Shown: one piece after another, positions 6,515 to 7,729 of the stretch
Layout of the letters: the number at the start of each line of letters is the position of its first letter
How positions within the stretch are numbered: position 1 is the first letter of the stretch
Source: Paludibacteraceae bacterium
Lineage (GTDB): Bacteria > Bacteroidota > Bacteroidia > Bacteroidales > Paludibacteraceae
Assembly: GCA_018055865.1 (NCBI GenBank)
Contig: JAGPGR010000073.1
Location: 1-7,729 of the forward strand
Length of the DNA stretch: 7,729 bases
Direction: 5' to 3'
Notes under the pieces: generated by a model
The model's input: only the letters and a program-made list of their open reading frames with translations
Database searches by the model: none
What the model was told of the DNA's origin: nothing
Position numbers and translations under genes: made by a program

Positions 6515-7729
6515 ATGATAAGTATCGAACTGTTTTTACTGCTAATTTCTGTCCTGCTTTTTGTCAGTTTGCTGGTAGGAAAAATGGGAAGCCGCTTTGG
6601 TGTACCTACTTTGTTGCTTTTCCTGTTGATTGGGATTTTGTTTGGTTCCGATGGACTTGGCGTAGAGTTCGATTCGCCCAAAGTCGCGCAGGCTATCGGT
6701 ATTGTAGCGTTGAATATTATTTTGTTTTCCGGCGGTATGGATACCCGGTTCTCGGAAGTGAAACCTGTAGCAATTCAGGGGTTAGTACTGGCAACAGTGG
6801 GCGTGCTGCTCACAGCTGTTTTTACAGGATTTTTTATTTTTTGGCTTACCAATAATTTTTTCAATGCGGTCACATTTTCGCTCCTTGAGTCGCTCTTGCT
6901 TGCCAGTGTGATGTCATCTACCGATTCTGCATCCGTTTTTTCCATCTTACGTTCCAAAAATCTGTCGTTAAAAGAAAACCTGCGTCCGTTGCTTGAGTTC
7001 GAGAGCGGAAGTAACGACCCGATGGCCTATATGCTTACCATTGTCTTTATTCAACTGATTCAGGTGCCTGAAATAAATGTCTGGGCAGCTGTCTGGATAT
7101 TTGTTAAGCAACTGGTATTGGGCGGTTTAGCCGGATACTTTTTGGGTAAATTTTCCGTCAGAATAATCAATAAAATTAATCTGGATAACGATGCACTTTA
7201 CTCTGTACTGCTCATTACGCTGATGTTTTTCCTGTTTGGATTCACTTCATTTATCGGTGGCAACGGATATCTGGCTGTTTACGTGGGTGGCCTTTTCATA
7301 GGCAACAGTCGGTTTGTACACAAGCGCAGTTCGCTGAAGTTTTTCGACGGATTGACCTGGCTCGTTCAGATAATCATGTTTCTTACGCTCGGATTGCTCC
7401 TCAATCCCTCTGAATTACTGCCTATTGCAGGTGTAGGTATTGTAGTGGGGCTGTTCATGATTTTCCTTTCCCGCCCCATTGCTGTTCAGACCTGCCTGCT
7501 GCCATTTCGTAAATTGAGCAGAAAAGCACGCTCTTATGTTGCCTGGGTGGGACTTCGCGGGGCAGTACCGATTATTTTTGCCATGTATCCCTGGATTGGC
7601 GGTATGCCGCATGCCAAAGACATATTTAATATTGTATTTTTTATTACCATTCTGTCGCTCATCATCCAGGGCACTACGGTAAGTGCCATGGCGAAATGGT
7701 TACATTTATCACAAACTGTACTCAGAAAA
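6515..7729 (+). CDS. CPA1-family potassium(sodium)/proton antiporter, NhaP-like (3' end outside window)
   Basis: The frame is open from the ATG at 6515 to the last base, 405 residues without a stop, so the C terminus is cut by the window. It is an inner-membrane transporter with about 12-13 hydrophobic helices. The membrane core has the family motifs: GVPTLLLFLLIGILFGSDG at 29-47, FSGGMDTRF at 71-79, the unwound-helix SSTDSASVFSIL at 134-145, the ion-binding ESGSNDPMAY at 163-172 and GLRGAVPI at 346-353. The N167-D168 pair is the CPA1-type site, as opposed to the Asp-Asp pair typical of electrogenic NhaA-type exchangers. Bacteroidetes homologues of about 490 residues, annotated as potassium/proton antiporters, carry a C-terminal RCK_C (TrkA_C) domain; if present here it starts beyond 7729. 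Which cation it moves cannot be read from the sequence. The role would be cytoplasmic pH and cation homeostasis. Confidence 0.92.
   Translation, partial: MISIELFLLLISVLLFVSLLVGKMGSRFGVPTLLLFLLIGILFGSDGLGVEFDSPKVAQAIGIVALNIILFSGGMDTRFSEVKPVAIQGLVLATVGVLLTAVFTGFFIFWLTNNFFNAVTFSLLESLLLASVMSSTDSASVFSILRSKNLSLKENLRPLLEFESGSNDPMAYMLTIVFIQLIQVPEINVWAAVWIFVKQLVLGGLAGYFLGKFSVRIINKINLDNDALYSVLLITLMFFLFGFTSFIGGNGYLAVYVGGLFIGNSRFVHKRSSLKFFDGLTWLVQIIMFLTLGLLLNPSELLPIAGVGIVVGLFMIFLSRPIAVQTCLLPFRKLSRKARSYVAWVGLRGAVPIIFAMYPWIGGMPHAKDIFNIVFFITILSLIIQGTTVSAMAKWLHLSQTVLRK

Noticed and set aside
6460..6855. A 131-codon plus-strand frame overlapping the start of the antiporter
   Set aside because: The overlapping frame from 6515 encodes a complete antiporter membrane core with family motifs; the other frame is its out-of-frame shadow.

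Overview
The window looks like a piece of a Bacteroidetes chromosome, most likely order Bacteroidales. It carries a PorZ-type component of the type IX secretion system, a PF13568-type outer-membrane barrel and a LysO protein in the short form seen in this phylum. At least four transcription units start with the phylum's TAnnTTTG -7 element, and start codons lack convincing Shine-Dalgarno sequences. Species cannot be fixed from the sequence alone. I see no phage, transposase, CRISPR array or defence genes. This is a core, housekeeping region with modest oddities, and I did not find an undescribed system.

Layout. Positions 1-2027 (minus) hold a porZ-like gene that runs off the left edge; it is open across the whole span with a clear signal peptide at its start. 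Just upstream of it on the same strand is rdgB/HAM1 (2093-2689), a nucleotide-pool cleaning enzyme, so rdgB then porZ probably form one unit. A 159-bp divergent region (2690-2848) carries a promoter for rdgB and one for lysO. lysO (2849-3457, plus) encodes only the 200-residue core domain of the lysine exporter family. It converges, with a 22-bp gap, on a 228-residue outer-membrane barrel gene (3480-4166, minus). That gene sits 27 bp behind the translational GTPase gene typA/bipA (4194-5996, minus).

The 242-bp gap 5997-6238 contains the typA -7 element and a strong hairpin terminator, with nothing else recognised. tRNA-Phe(GAA) lies at 6239-6311 (minus). The 203-bp gap 6312-6514 separates it from a divergent monovalent cation/proton antiporter gene (6515 to the right edge, plus), which is truncated by the window end. 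That gap contains -7 elements for both genes and a short tandem repeat.

There is no single pathway here. Two products belong to the outer membrane or cell surface (PorZ and the barrel), two to the inner membrane (LysO and the antiporter), and the rest serve translation and nucleotide hygiene.
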